A stretch of DNA of 64,000 nt from Flavobacteriales bacterium (GTDB lineage: Bacteria > Bacteroidota > Bacteroidia > Flavobacteriales_F > PHOS-HE28), in assembly GCA_016717225.1 (NCBI GenBank), contig JADKGB010000006.1:124001-188000 (forward strand). The letters are read 5' to 3'. The notes under the pieces were generated by a model. The model was not told where the DNA came from. It was given only the letters and a program-made list of their open reading frames with translations, and made no database searches. Each line of letters begins with the position of its first letter. Position 1 is the first letter of the stretch. Of this stretch, positions 44,626-55,100 are shown one piece after another. The position numbers and the translations under genes are program-made.

Positions 44626-45912
44626 TTGGCCGTGCCCGCGATCATCAGCGGTATCGCCGAGCCGATCATCGCGCTCAGTGATACGCATTTTGCAGGACAT
44701 ATTGGTCCGCATGATCTGGCGGCTGTGGGTATTGGCAGCAGCTTTTTCCTCTTGGTATTGTGGGTACTCGCCCAAACACGGAGCGCTGTGTTGGCGGTGG
44801 TGGCTCGGTATTACGGTGAAGGCCGACTGGATGATGTGCGCGACCTGGTGCCCATCGCCACATGGATGAACGTGGGCTTGGGCCTGTTGTTCTACGCCGT
44901 CACAGTGCCCTTCGCCGGGCACATCTTCGCGTTGTACAACCCAGACCCCATCGTTCTGGAAAAGGCGGTGGACTTCTTCCGGTTACGGGCCATAGGATTT
45001 CCGATCGCACTCTCGGTTTTCGCGATGACGGGTGCTTTCCGCGGTATCCAGAACATGCGATGGAGCATGTGGATCAGCGTGATCGGCGCATCGGTGAATC
45101 TGGCCCTGAACCCGATCCTGATCTTCGGATGGGGACCGATACATGCCATGGGTATCAATGGGAGCGCCATTGCAAGTGTGATCGCCCAGAGTTGCATGTG
45201 TGTTGTTGCGGTGTACGTGATGCTCACGCGCACACCGTTCAGCCTCTTCCCGACAGGATTGTACCACTCAGAATTATTACCGCTTCTCCGAAACAGCGGA
45301 AATCTTTTCGCACGCACGATCGCCCTCAACGCGTGTTATTTTTTCGGGAATCGGTTCGCATCGGGCTTTGGGGTGGCATACATAGGAGCGCACAGCATCG
45401 CCATGCAGATCTGGCTCTTCAGCGCATTCTTCATCGATGGGTACGCGGCAGCCGGAAGTGTGATAGCCGGACGGCTGAACGGTGAACGAGACTGGACCCA
45501 GCTGCACAGGGTTAGCTGGCAAGTAGTGCGTGTCACTGTATTCATCGCAGCAGGGTTGTCCGTGCTTTATATTGTTGGCCATTCGCACATCGGCAGCTGG
45601 TTCACGCATGATCCAGAAGTTCTTGGACTCTTCAACTCGGTATTCTGGATGGTGATCCTTACCCAACCGATCAATGCGGTCGCCTTCGCGTGGGATGGGA
45701 TCTACAAAGGCATCGCGGCCAGCGCTGCATTGCGCAATGCACTGATCGTGGCCACATTCGGTGTATTCATCCCAACCGTGTACATCTGCGCCTCATTTGG
45801 TTGGAAATTGCATGGCGTTTGGCTTGCGTTCTTATTGTGGATGATCATGCGCGCAGTGTGGTTAACGATCGCTTTCGAACGGAAATTCTCTCCGATGCGG
45901 CATCGTTCTTGA
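44626..45912 (+). CDS. MATE family efflux transporter
   Basis: About 428 residues with twelve helices. The family signature regions are present: PAIISGIAEPIIALSDTHFA near the N-terminus, VGIGSSFFLLVLWV, and the second-half repeat NACYFFGNRFASGFGVAYIG. It exports cationic or other compounds by Na+ or H+ antiport. No ATG lies at a natural start; TTG at 44626 is the only reasonable one, and the frame is open back to 44575 without a start codon. The true N-terminus may therefore differ. It follows the glycosyltransferase by 20 bases. Confidence 0.9.
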   Translation: MAVPAIISGIAEPIIALSDTHFAGHIGPHDLAAVGIGSSFFLLVLWVLAQTRSAVLAVVARYYGEGRLDDVRDLVPIATWMNVGLGLLFYAVTVPFAGHIFALYNPDPIVLEKAVDFFRLRAIGFPIALSVFAMTGAFRGIQNMRWSMWISVIGASVNLALNPILIFGWGPIHAMGINGSAIASVIAQSCMCVVAVYVMLTRTPFSLFPTGLYHSELLPLLRNSGNLFARTIALNACYFFGNRFASGFGVAYIGAHSIAMQIWLFSAFFIDGYAAAGSVIAGRLNGERDWTQLHRVSWQVVRVTVFIAAGLSVLYIVGHSHIGSWFTHDPEVLGLFNSVFWMVILTQPINAVAFAWDGIYKGIAASAALRNALIVATFGVFIPTVYICASFGWKLHGVWLAFLLWMIMRAVWLTIAFERKFSPMRHRS

Positions 45913-45938
45913 AACTCAGCGGATCTAACTTCGTCCGC

Positions 45939-46517
45939 ATGTTCCAACGCACTTGCATTCTTATCCTCTTCTTCGCACTGGCCTTGGCATCAGCTGCTCA
46001 AGACACCACCGAATACGTAGCCAAGCAACCACCCAAAGAGCGCAAAGACACACGGTCGTTAAAGGATAGGCTCTGGTTCGGGGGTGGTTTGGGATTGAGC
46101 TTCGGGACCATTACTGCGATCCAAGTAGAACCCATGGTTGGTTATAAGGTGGACCAGAAGGGCAAGTTTTCCGTGGGTACTGGTATCAATTACACGTACA
46201 TCAGCGATGGCAGATATGTCCCGAGGTATGAATACAGCGTTTACGGGTATCGCTTCTTCTCCCGTTACAGAGTGATCGAGCAAGCCTTTCTGCACGGTGA
46301 ATACCTGAGCTTGAACACGGAACGCTTCGATCCGTTCATCGATGCCGAAAAGCGTATTTGGGTGCCGCACCTGCTGGTTGGTGGAGGCTATGTGCAGGCC
46401 CTTGGTTCCAACAGTTCATTCACGATACAAGCGTTGTGGGAAGTACTCCAAAACCCCAACAGCGTTTACCGCGGGCAAGGGCCGATCATCAGTGCGGGGT
46501 TCGGGTTAGGATTCTGA
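45939..46517 (+). CDS. Outer-membrane beta-barrel protein
   Basis: 192 residues from the ATG at 45939 with signal peptide (CILILFFALALASAAQ). Residues 35-190 are barrel-like: WFGGGLGLSFGTITAIQVEP, VGYKVDQKGKFSVGTGINY, then QALWEVLQNPNSVY and the closing ISAGFGLGF. It is an outer-membrane protein of unknown role. A terminator follows at 46538-46566. Confidence 0.78.
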   Translation: MFQRTCILILFFALALASAAQDTTEYVAKQPPKERKDTRSLKDRLWFGGGLGLSFGTITAIQVEPMVGYKVDQKGKFSVGTGINYTYISDGRYVPRYEYSVYGYRFFSRYRVIEQAFLHGEYLSLNTERFDPFIDAEKRIWVPHLLVGGGYVQALGSNSSFTIQALWEVLQNPNSVYRGQGPIISAGFGLGF

Positions 46518-46537
46518 AGACCCACTGCTGACAACAA

Positions 46538-46566
46538 AAATGCCCCACCAAAAAGGCAGGGCATTT
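46538..46566. terminator. Terminator hairpin between OMP gene and ssrA
   Basis: aaatgccc (46538-46545) pairs with gggcattt (46559-46566). It stands between the plus-strand OMP gene and the minus-strand tmRNA, so it can end both. Confidence 0.7.
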
Positions 46567-46573
46567 CAACTCG

Positions 46574-46969
46574 TGGAGCCGGAGGGATTCGAACCCTCGT
46601 CCAAACGACCGAAGCACGGGTTTTCTACATGCTTAGCCTACTTATTGGTTTTCGATCCCCGCCTGGGAAGAGGCACCCCAGCGAGGACTTAGGTCCTGTT
46701 GTCTCACCAATGCTCCGAACCACCGCATTGGCCAGCTTCCCATGTTGATACCCCGGATCCGGGAAGGAGGGCTGCTGGCCTCCCCGAGGGGTACTCGTCC
46801 GCGGTACTGTTATTCGCGCGGATAAAGCCTCATAGCCTTAGGCTATTAAGCAGCGAGTGCGTAGTCTACTTCGCCGGTTAGGGCGTGATGATCGTTTTGA
46901 AGAGCCGTTCATCACCGCTCTGCATGCTTGCACGCACGACGTAGCCGCTGTCGAAACCAGGTCGGCCCC
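46574..46969 (-). ncRNA. ssrA: tmRNA, tag GEVDYALAA
   Basis: Minus strand, about 396 bases. The 5' end GGGGCCGACCTGGTTTCGAC and the 3' end with ggttcgaatccctccggctc form the tRNA-like domain; the first seven bases pair with CGGCTCC near the 3' end (one G-U). CCA is not encoded. The tag frame GGC GAA GTA GAC TAC GCA CTC GCT GCT TAA at 46875-46846 encodes GEVDYALAA. It rescues stalled ribosomes and marks nascent proteins for ClpXP. All open frames across this stretch are chance. Confidence 0.95.
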
Positions 46970-47014
46970 ATTGTGGTATTGAGAAAGAACAGGGTGCAAA
47001 AGTAGCCTGTTCCT

Positions 47015-47062
47015 GTGGCGTACGGCCTCAGGCTTTAAGTCACAAGCCATAAGCTTATCCAC
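47015..47062. repeat. Copy of the intergenic-type repeat upstream of the oxidoreductase gene
   Basis: ctgtggcgtacggcctcagg and ctttaagtcacaagccataagc share words with 11565, 22299 and 40905. Confidence 0.35.
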
Positions 47063-47239
47063 CGGAGGTGGTCGCATTGTTCCTTTTGGCCAAAGGTCAG
47101 ATGACAGAGGTTCGTCCAACGCAATTGGGAAGATGCCGATGCGGCGCGGTTCAGGTCTTTGACAACAGAGCCTATTGCCGAAAAGCTTAAAGCCTGTGCC
47201 CTGTTCCCACTCAGGTACATTCGCGCACTTTTCAGAGGC

Positions 47240-48445
47240 ATGTACAAAAAGATCGGCATCATCCGCGAGGGCAAACAACCACCGGACAGGCGAACCCCGC
47301 TGACACCCAAGCAGTGCAAGGAGATCTTGCATATGGGCGTGGATATCATCGTACAACGCAGCCCGGTGCGCGCATACTCCGATGCCGAATACACCGCACA
47401 GGGATTGCGGATGACAGAAGACCTGACGGACCGTGACCTGATCATCGGCGTGAAAGAGATCCCGAGCGAAATGTTGATGGCCGAGAAGAGCTATCTGATC
47501 TTCTCGCACGTGATCAAGAAACAACCACATAACAAGAAGCTGCTTCGAACGGTACTTGACCGGAAGATCACGTTGATCGATCACGAATTGCTCACAGACA
47601 CAAAGGGCGAACGCGTGTTGGCCTTTGGGCGCTGGGCGGGTGTGGTTGGTGCTTACAATGCTTTTCGTGCTTGGGAGGCCACGCATGGTCCAGCCACATT
47701 GCGCCCTGCGCATCAATGCCATGACCGCGCGGAAATGGAATTGCATCTGTTGGATTTCAAGCTACCCCAAGACTTACGCATCGTGCTCACCGGCGGAGGT
47801 CGTGTTGGTAAAGGAGCGATGGAAGTATTGGACCGTATCGGCATGCGTAAAGTTGAACCCGCCGAATTCACAAAAGCGGAAAACACCTCACCTATTTACA
47901 CTGTACTCGGCAGCAGTGACCTATACCATAGACTGGATGGAAAGCCGTTCGACAAGGCTGCGTTCCATGCGGACCCCAGCGGCCATCGAGGCGACATGCT
48001 GCCCTTTGCGAAGGTCGCACACATCTACATGGCCTGCCATTTTTGGGATCCTCGCGGGCCGAAGATCCTTACGACCGAAAACCTTCGAACATCGGATCTG
48101 GAACTCAAAGTGGTCGCGGATCTGAGCTGCGACATTGGTGGTCCGATCGATAGCACTTTACGCTCCAGCACGATCGCGGATCCGTTGTTCGGATACGATC
48201 AAGCAACGGGGAGGGAATGTGCGGTTGGAACACCGAACAGCATCACCGTAATGAGCGTGGATAATCTACCGTGCGAATTGCCCCGCGATGCCAGCAAGAG
48301 CTTCGGTCGTGACCTGATGGACCGGGTACTTCCAAATTTGTTAGGTGAGGACATCGATCAAATGATCGCACGAGCGACAATTGCCAAAGGGGGCAAACTC
48401 ACCGAACGTTTCCACTATTTGAAGGACTATGCCGAGGACCTCTGA
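47240..48445 (+). CDS. NAD(P)-dependent oxidoreductase, alanine-dehydrogenase/saccharopine-dehydrogenase-like
   Basis: About 401 residues from the ATG at 47240 (MYKKIGIIREGKQPPDRRTP); the frame is open further up but leads into non-natural sequence. The N-terminal RREVPLTP-like motif (DRRTPLTPKQCKEI) is that of AlaDH/PNT N-domains. A central dinucleotide fold, IVLTGGGRVGKGAMEVLD, sits near residue 180. The length and the late DLSCDIGGPIDSTLRSS resemble bacterial saccharopine-dehydrogenase-like proteins. Substrate unknown. Confidence 0.8.
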   Translation: MYKKIGIIREGKQPPDRRTPLTPKQCKEILHMGVDIIVQRSPVRAYSDAEYTAQGLRMTEDLTDRDLIIGVKEIPSEMLMAEKSYLIFSHVIKKQPHNKKLLRTVLDRKITLIDHELLTDTKGERVLAFGRWAGVVGAYNAFRAWEATHGPATLRPAHQCHDRAEMELHLLDFKLPQDLRIVLTGGGRVGKGAMEVLDRIGMRKVEPAEFTKAENTSPIYTVLGSSDLYHRLDGKPFDKAAFHADPSGHRGDMLPFAKVAHIYMACHFWDPRGPKILTTENLRTSDLELKVVADLSCDIGGPIDSTLRSSTIADPLFGYDQATGRECAVGTPNSITVMSVDNLPCELPRDASKSFGRDLMDRVLPNLLGEDIDQMIARATIAKGGKLTERFHYLKDYAEDL

Positions 48446-48447
48446 GT

Positions 48448-49014
48448 TCAGGCTTCCACTTTCAATTCCAACGTAAGGAAGGCGGCTTCGGTACAAAGAC
48501 GGGCAGTGCGTACGACGATAGGTTTGGTGCTTTTCCTGGCCATCGTAAGTAATCCGAGACCCGCACCACCGTGTTCGGACCGCGCACTGTTGGAGAGCAA
48601 CTTCAAGTAGTGCTCCTTCAGGTCGGCCTCATCCATTTCATTGATGATCCCCACTCGATGGGTGATCAATGCAGCCATCGCGAGAGGAACAGTGTTGCCA
48701 AAAGAGATCCTATAGCCATGGTCATCACGCACCAACAGCGCGAAGGATGCATCGCGATGGGAGGGCAGTGAATGATGGTGGACATTCTCCAGTCCCTCCA
48801 CCAATACGTTCATCATTCGTTTACGGGTTGGCATGGCCTCTTCCATGGCCAGGCTGGCAGCTTCGGCTTCGGCGATAAGCTGCTCCACTTTCGGATGATC
48901 GATCGGGCCGAAATAAGCCATCACCACCCTGGCCGAAGGGGACTCAATGGCACGCGTACGTGCATCCTCCAGCCACTTCTGGCCAATGTCTATGGGCGAT
49001 CGAATATCCTTCAT
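48448..49014 (-). CDS. SiaB-like (DUF6272) protein kinase
   Basis: 188 residues, cytoplasmic. The HATPase-like features VEGLENVHHHSLPS (N-box) and GGAGLGLLTMARKS (G-box) match the SiaB/DUF6272 family found in Bacteroidota. The P. aeruginosa SiaB kinase phosphorylates SiaC to control diguanylate cyclase SiaD; no SiaC or SiaD homologue lies in this window, so partners are unknown. It converges with the oxidoreductase gene, only two bases apart. Confidence 0.8.
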   Translation of the reverse strand: MKDIRSPIDIGQKWLEDARTRAIESPSARVVMAYFGPIDHPKVEQLIAEAEAASLAMEEAMPTRKRMMNVLVEGLENVHHHSLPSHRDASFALLVRDDHGYRISFGNTVPLAMAALITHRVGIINEMDEADLKEHYLKLLSNSARSEHGGAGLGLLTMARKSTKPIVVRTARLCTEAAFLTLELKVEA

Positions 49015-49187
49015 TTACGACTTTCGGACTATTCGCCGGAGGGTATTGCAACCGCCCATGAAAAGCCCAACAGAACCGATATACGCTAACTAGCCAAGGA
49101 TGGTTCCGATCCAAGCGAACCAGCTCCGAACAACGAGGCGTTCCTGCGATTACCTTGTCGCCCCTTCACATAGCTCCAGAACACCAA

Positions 49188-52118
49188 ATGGATCAGTCCT
49201 TAAGGCGAATGACGTGTTTCAAAGTCCTGGCATCGGCCATTCTCCTATTGCCCGCGGCGCTTTCTGCCCAAGAGATCATCACGATCGGCACAGGAACGGT
49301 TGTGAATGATTTCTTCGAATATCCTGCCCCATATGGCAACGCCCAGAACGGGGCACGCCACCAAATGCTGATCCTTTCGAGCGAACTGCAGGCAGCAGGT
49401 ATGCAAGCTGGTGACATCAGCAGTGTGGCGTTCGATGTTGCATCAGCCGCATTCGTCGCGCTCGAAGGCTTTACGGTAAGCATCGGAAGTACCACAGAAC
49501 AGGAAATGACAGCCGCCTGGTTGGTTGGACTCACACCTGTCTGGGGGCCATTGACCTATGCCGATCAGCCAGGCTGGAACACCCACGTGTTCGATCTGCC
49601 TTTTTACTGGGACGGTACGTCGAACCTTGTTGTTCAAACATGCTTCGCCAATACGCAAGCGAATTTCAATGCTCAGTTCAACCAGTCGATAACCGCATTC
49701 AACAGCACAACAAGCCGGTCTACACCGAACCCGAACGTTTGTACCGCAACAACTGGTACGCTGACCCCATTCCCCCAGCGACCAAACATGCGGTTCGAAT
49801 GGACAAGTCTTCAGGTGCCACCAGTTGCGGCTTTTGAGCAGAGCACCCAGCAGACGTGTGATGGCATCGTGCAATTCACGGACATCTCTTCCTTCGTTCC
49901 AACTTCATGGGCTTGGGACTTCGGAGATGGTGGAACAGACACCAACGAAGCTCCCCTTCACGAATACACGATCGATGGCACATACGCACCGGTTCTGATC
50001 GTCACCAACGCCTTCGGATCCGACACGGTAGCGGGCCTTCCGATCACCGTTAATGCGAGCGGACCACGTCCTGTCGCCGCATGTGTACCGACTTCAACTG
50101 GTACGGTCGCAGGGTTCGGCCTTTTGAGCGTGACTATCGGCGATCAAACGACCACCTCGTTGGATGCTGCGACCGAAGGATATGCGGACCGAAGTTGCCA
50201 GTTGGATACGGTTCTTGCCGGTACGAGTCTTACAATTTCCCTTGTTACTGGAAGCGTGGCACAGCACAACGTGCGGGTATGGATCGATTGGGATAATAGC
50301 GGCGACCTGATCGCACCGGAACTCGTTCTCAGTGCCAATAGCGTCTTCAATGCGACAGCAACTTTCACAGTGCCTGAGTTCGCGGCATTGGACACCCCGT
50401 TGCGGATCCGGATCATGGCCGATTATGATTTCAGCCCCATCCCGGAACCATGTGTTGGTCCTCAATTCGGGCAAGCAGAGGATTATGGGTTGGTTGTGCT
50501 TTCGAACACTCTGCCTCCTGAAGCAACGTTCACGGCCAGTCCGCTTTTCAGTTGCGATGGATCGGTTCAATTCACCGATGCATCATTGAACATCCCGAGT
50601 TCCTGGCATTGGGATTTCGGCGATACGGGTACGAGCATTGAAACCTCCCCTCTTCACACGTACAGCGCGAGTGGAACGTACACGATCGAATTGATCGTGA
50701 CCAACGCCAGCGGTGCGGATACCCTCACGATCACAGACCTGGTCACCATCGATCTCAATGCACAATTGGCACCCGCCGCTTGCACACCGGAGACACAGGG
50801 CTACTGCTGTGGTTTCGGTCTTACGAGCGTGCAATTGGCCGGAATTATCAGTACGAGCCCCGATGGTGTGGAGGGCTATGTGGATCGCTCATGCGGGAAT
50901 GTTGCCCAAGTAACGGAAGGCACAGCCTACCCGATCAGCATTGGCACCGGAGGCACAGTGGATCATGATGTGATCATCTGGATGGACCTTGACAACGATG
51001 GTGCCTTCGCAGCAAGTGAAGAAGTGTGGAGTGCCCTGAACCAACAGGATCCGAGCGGAACGTTCGTAATGCCAGCCGGCTCGGTGTACGGAACACCGCT
51101 TCGTATGCGCATTGTTGCGGATGTGGTGGGTGAAACGACCAGTGCGTGCGAGTCCCCGCTCTATGGCCAAATGGAAGATCTTACGGTGATCGTAACAGCC
51201 AACCCCAACCCACCGATAGCAGCGTTCACAGCGTCACCAACCAATACCTGTAACGGCTTTGTGCAATTCACCGACGCCAGTTCGAATGCTCCTACTTCCT
51301 GGGCATGGACCTTCGGAGATTCAGGCACAAGCGATCAACCTTCACCGTTGCATCAGTATTTGACCCCTGGTGTCTACACCGTGTCACTCACGGTAACGAA
51401 CGCGAACGGTAGCGATGTTCAATCGATCACCGATTACATCACTTTCACCGAGCCATGGGCCTGTGACACGATCCAGATGCCAGGTTTCCAGGATGACTTG
51501 AGCGTTGAATGCCAAGGTGTACTGACCGATGACGGTGGACCGAACGCACCCTATTCACCCGGCGATGGTGGGGCTTTCACTATAGCCCCGACAGGAACTG
51601 AGGTTGTGATCCTGTCGTTCTCACAATTTCAATGGGGCAACAACACCCAACGCTGGCTCGCGATCTACGACGGGCCGGATGTGTTCAGTCCATTGATCGG
51701 CGAGTTCACGGGCAATGGACTTGCACAGTTGCCGAATGGTGGCGAGATCACATCCTCAGGATCCGCGATCACGTTGCGACAGGAAAGCCAGGGCGGTGGA
51801 GGGGGCCAGAACAGCGCCGGTTTCGTGCTCACGTGGGATTGCTCGTTCACCGGAGTCGCTGAAACCAATAGTGATCCCATAAATGGTGTTTGGCCGCAAC
51901 CCGCAAGCGATGAATTGAACATCTCGTTCGGCGCTATTAGCGGCAACGAAAGGCAAATAACCTTGTTCAGCACAATGGGTGCGATGGTTGCCACCAGCAA
52001 GATCCCGGGAACCGAACTGATCCACAGATTCGACACCCGGAACCTGGCCGCTGGCTTCTATATGCTTAGTGTAGAAACGCAACAAGGTCGATGGAATCGA
52101 ACCGTTGTTCTGAACTGA
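49188..52118 (+). CDS. Secreted GEVED/PKD/CUB T9SS type A protein
   Basis: About 976 residues from the ATG at 49188 (ATG at 49209 is an alternative); signal peptide ends LLPAALSAQE. Domain order: an N-terminal beta domain; PKD (WAWDFGDGGTDTNEAPLHEY); GEVED (VRVWIDWDNSGDL, GPQFGQAEDYGLVV); PKD (WHWDFGDTGTSIETSPLHTY); GEVED (WMDLDNDGAF, LYGQMEDLTVIV); PKD (WAWTFGDSGTSDQPSPLHQY); a CUB-like region (WLAIYDGPDVFSPLIGEF); and a type A sorting domain (WPQPASDELNISFGA). A surface or secreted adhesin is inferred. It opens the adhesin island. Confidence 0.92.
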   Translation: MDQSLRRMTCFKVLASAILLLPAALSAQEIITIGTGTVVNDFFEYPAPYGNAQNGARHQMLILSSELQAAGMQAGDISSVAFDVASAAFVALEGFTVSIGSTTEQEMTAAWLVGLTPVWGPLTYADQPGWNTHVFDLPFYWDGTSNLVVQTCFANTQANFNAQFNQSITAFNSTTSRSTPNPNVCTATTGTLTPFPQRPNMRFEWTSLQVPPVAAFEQSTQQTCDGIVQFTDISSFVPTSWAWDFGDGGTDTNEAPLHEYTIDGTYAPVLIVTNAFGSDTVAGLPITVNASGPRPVAACVPTSTGTVAGFGLLSVTIGDQTTTSLDAATEGYADRSCQLDTVLAGTSLTISLVTGSVAQHNVRVWIDWDNSGDLIAPELVLSANSVFNATATFTVPEFAALDTPLRIRIMADYDFSPIPEPCVGPQFGQAEDYGLVVLSNTLPPEATFTASPLFSCDGSVQFTDASLNIPSSWHWDFGDTGTSIETSPLHTYSASGTYTIELIVTNASGADTLTITDLVTIDLNAQLAPAACTPETQGYCCGFGLTSVQLAGIISTSPDGVEGYVDRSCGNVAQVTEGTAYPISIGTGGTVDHDVIIWMDLDNDGAFAASEEVWSALNQQDPSGTFVMPAGSVYGTPLRMRIVADVVGETTSACESPLYGQMEDLTVIVTANPNPPIAAFTASPTNTCNGFVQFTDASSNAPTSWAWTFGDSGTSDQPSPLHQYLTPGVYTVSLTVTNANGSDVQSITDYITFTEPWACDTIQMPGFQDDLSVECQGVLTDDGGPNAPYSPGDGGAFTIAPTGTEVVILSFSQFQWGNNTQRWLAIYDGPDVFSPLIGEFTGNGLAQLPNGGEITSSGSAITLRQESQGGGGGQNSAGFVLTWDCSFTGVAETNSDPINGVWPQPASDELNISFGAISGNERQITLFSTMGAMVATSKIPGTELIHRFDTRNLAAGFYMLSVETQQGRWNRTVVLN

Positions 52119-52152
52119 CCCCACATTCACTGAACCATTCGACACCGCTCAC

Positions 52153-55100
52153 ATGAAGCGCATCTTCCGGATCCTATCGTTGTTCTTGCTTCTGACAAGT
52201 GGCACCGTGGCTATGGCCACTCACTTGGTTGGTGGCAATTTGGGCTATGTCTACCAGGGCGAAACGGCACCTGGAAGTAACCTGTATCGCTATCAGGTCT
52301 ATACGGAGCTGTATATGAATTGCGGGCCGAATTCAAATTTCCAGACGTTCCAAGACCTGCTGTTCTCAGGTGGTAACAACGGCTTTCTCCATGCTGGCGT
52401 TTACAGTCAGGATCCTTTGGATCCGAACGCGGACAAAACGTTGGAAACCTCGGTGGACTTGGCGTTGGTCAGTGAGGAACAGATCATTCCAGACTTCCCT
52501 GACGGTTGTTCGATCGGAGCTGGGCTCTGCACATTGAAAGGGCTTTTTGTAGGCACAGTGGACCTTCCGTTGAGTTTCAGCGGTTACCACTTGTACATGC
52601 AGCTCGGCGCCCGGAACCTTGACATCGACAACTTGTTCGACCCGAACCAGACCGGTATCGGATTCTACGCTTTTGTTCCGCCCACGCTGGTGAACAACTC
52701 CAGCCCGATCTGGTTCGGAATACCCACCCCGTTCCTCTGCACGAGCGACACGACCTCGTTCGTTAACAGTGCCAGTGACCCCGATGGGGATCAACTGGTT
52801 TTTTCGTTCGAAACGCCATACGACATGGTCTTTTTCACCGGTGGCGTTCAACAACCCCCGAACACGCTGACGTGGCCGGTTCCGGAGGTGCCTTATAACC
52901 CCGGGTTCAGTGTGGATCTTCCTTTCGGGTTAGGTGGATATTCATTTATCAATGGAGCTACTGGATTCACGCAATACCAACCCCCGTTGCAAGGGAACTA
53001 TGTGGTTGCTGTGGAGGTGAAGGAATTCAGGAATGGCCAGTTGATCGGGATCACGAGAAGGGATCTTCAATTGCAGGCGGTCATCTGTCCACCTAATAAT
53101 ACCCCTGCGGTGAACGGTCCGTTGCCACTGACCTACACCGTGGACGAAGGTGCTCAGCTCTGCTTCAACATGAACTTCAACGACGTTGATGTGGATTCGC
53201 TTTTTCTTACTGCGAACGGAACCATTTTCGATATCAACATCTACAATCCACCAGCTACGGTAACGCCAGTAAATCTGGGTGTCGGGAATGCTGGAGCGCA
53301 GTTCTGTTGGCCCACGTCGTGCGATCAAGGGCAGGACCAGCCTTACCTGTTCAGCGTTAGTGTGGTCGATAACGGATGTCCTCCTAAGAACGTTGATGTG
53401 GTCTTTCAGGTGAACGTGGTTCCGTTCACAGGGCCGGACGATATAACAGGTCCACTTCAAGTGTGCACCGGACAAACGGGAACGGTTTATTCCACAGATA
53501 CGATCAATGGTGCGGTCTTCACGTGGATAGTGAACGGTGGGTCCATCACATCGGGCCAGGGCAGCAACAGTATAACGGTGGATTGGGGTACTGCCGGTGC
53601 GGGATCTGTTCTGGTGAACGCGGTGAACTCGCTCGGATGTACCGGTGACCAAGTGAGCATCAGTGTGAACATTGCTGCGTTACCCGCCGCAAGCGCAGGA
53701 AACGACATCACGATCTGTCTTGGAGATACGGTAACGATCGGTGGGTCCCCTACCGGTCCGGTTGCCAGCAGCTACACGTGGACACCAGCGATCTCATTGA
53801 ACAACGGGGCGCTTGCCAACCCGGATGCATCACCGACAAGCACCACCGATTACATCGTGCAAGTGAGCAACACCGGTTGCATTGCACGCGATACTGTGCG
53901 GGTTGCGGTTTCTATTCCTGTCGTAAATGCTGGGAACAACGTGAGCATTTGCGCTGGTGATACCGCACAACTGCAAGCGACCGGGACCGGTTCGGTGCTT
54001 TGGTCGCCACCTGCAGGACTGAGTGCCACCAACATTCTTGACCCACTCGCATTCCCTGCCACTTCAACCCTGTATACCGTTACGCTCACGGACAACTTCA
54101 CCTGTGTCGCGCAGGACACTGTGCTAGTTACTGTAAATCCTTTGCCCGTTGTTGATGCTGGACTAGACAGCAGTGCTTGTGTGAACGAAAACACCGTGCT
54201 TGGTGGCTCACCAACTGGCCCCGCTGGAAGCACCTTCCTCTGGAGCCCCGCGCTCGGCTTGAACAACGCCACGAGTGCCAACCCGGTTGCCACCATCACT
54301 ACAGCGCAGACCTGGATCGTTACGGTAACCGATACGAACGCCTGCGTGAATTCGGATGCTGTGACGATCACAGCCCTTGCGATCCCCTCTGTGGATGCTG
54401 GAGCGGATACGAGCATTTGTGCAGGACAAAGTGTGCAGCTTAATGGCTCTGGAAGCGGCACTCTGCTTTGGTCACCGATCTTCGGTTTGAGCGACCCTAC
54501 GATCGGTAACCCTACGGCCAATCCAGAAGCCACGGTAACCTACACGCTCACGGTAACAGGAGGAAATTTCTGCATCAACACCGACCAGACAACGGTTACG
54601 GTGAATGTTTTGCCGAACGCCAACGCCGGCCCGGACCTGGCTGTTTGTCTCGGGGATTCTGTCCAGATCCAAGCGACCGGACCTGGTAGTTACAGTTGGA
54701 CACCGGCTGCAACACTCAACAATGCATTCGCCACGAACCCCATAGCAACACCTTTGGTTACGACCACATACGTGCTCACGCTAACCGACAGTCTCACATG
54801 CGTCCGGGAAGATTCGATGGTCGTGAGCGTGAGTATTCCAAGCAATGCCGGCACCAACGGTTCTACCACGATTTGCGGCGATGGACTTTCATTCGGCTTG
54901 TTCAATCTATTGGGGGGGTCGCCACAAGTGGGTGGCACATGGAGCGGTCCTGATGGAGCGCCGAGTGATGGCTTCTACACTCCGGGAACCAGCCTGCCGG
55001 GTGGATACATCTACTCAGTATCAGCGCCATCCCCTTGTGCACCTGATACCTCGATCGTTACGGTGATCGAAACTCCGGAAGCTGATGCTGGCGAGAGCGT

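Noticed and set aside
46699..47746. Long open frames over the tmRNA and its upstream region
   Set aside because: The tmRNA is recognisable by its ends and tag; the frames carry no signal peptide, motif or natural composition.
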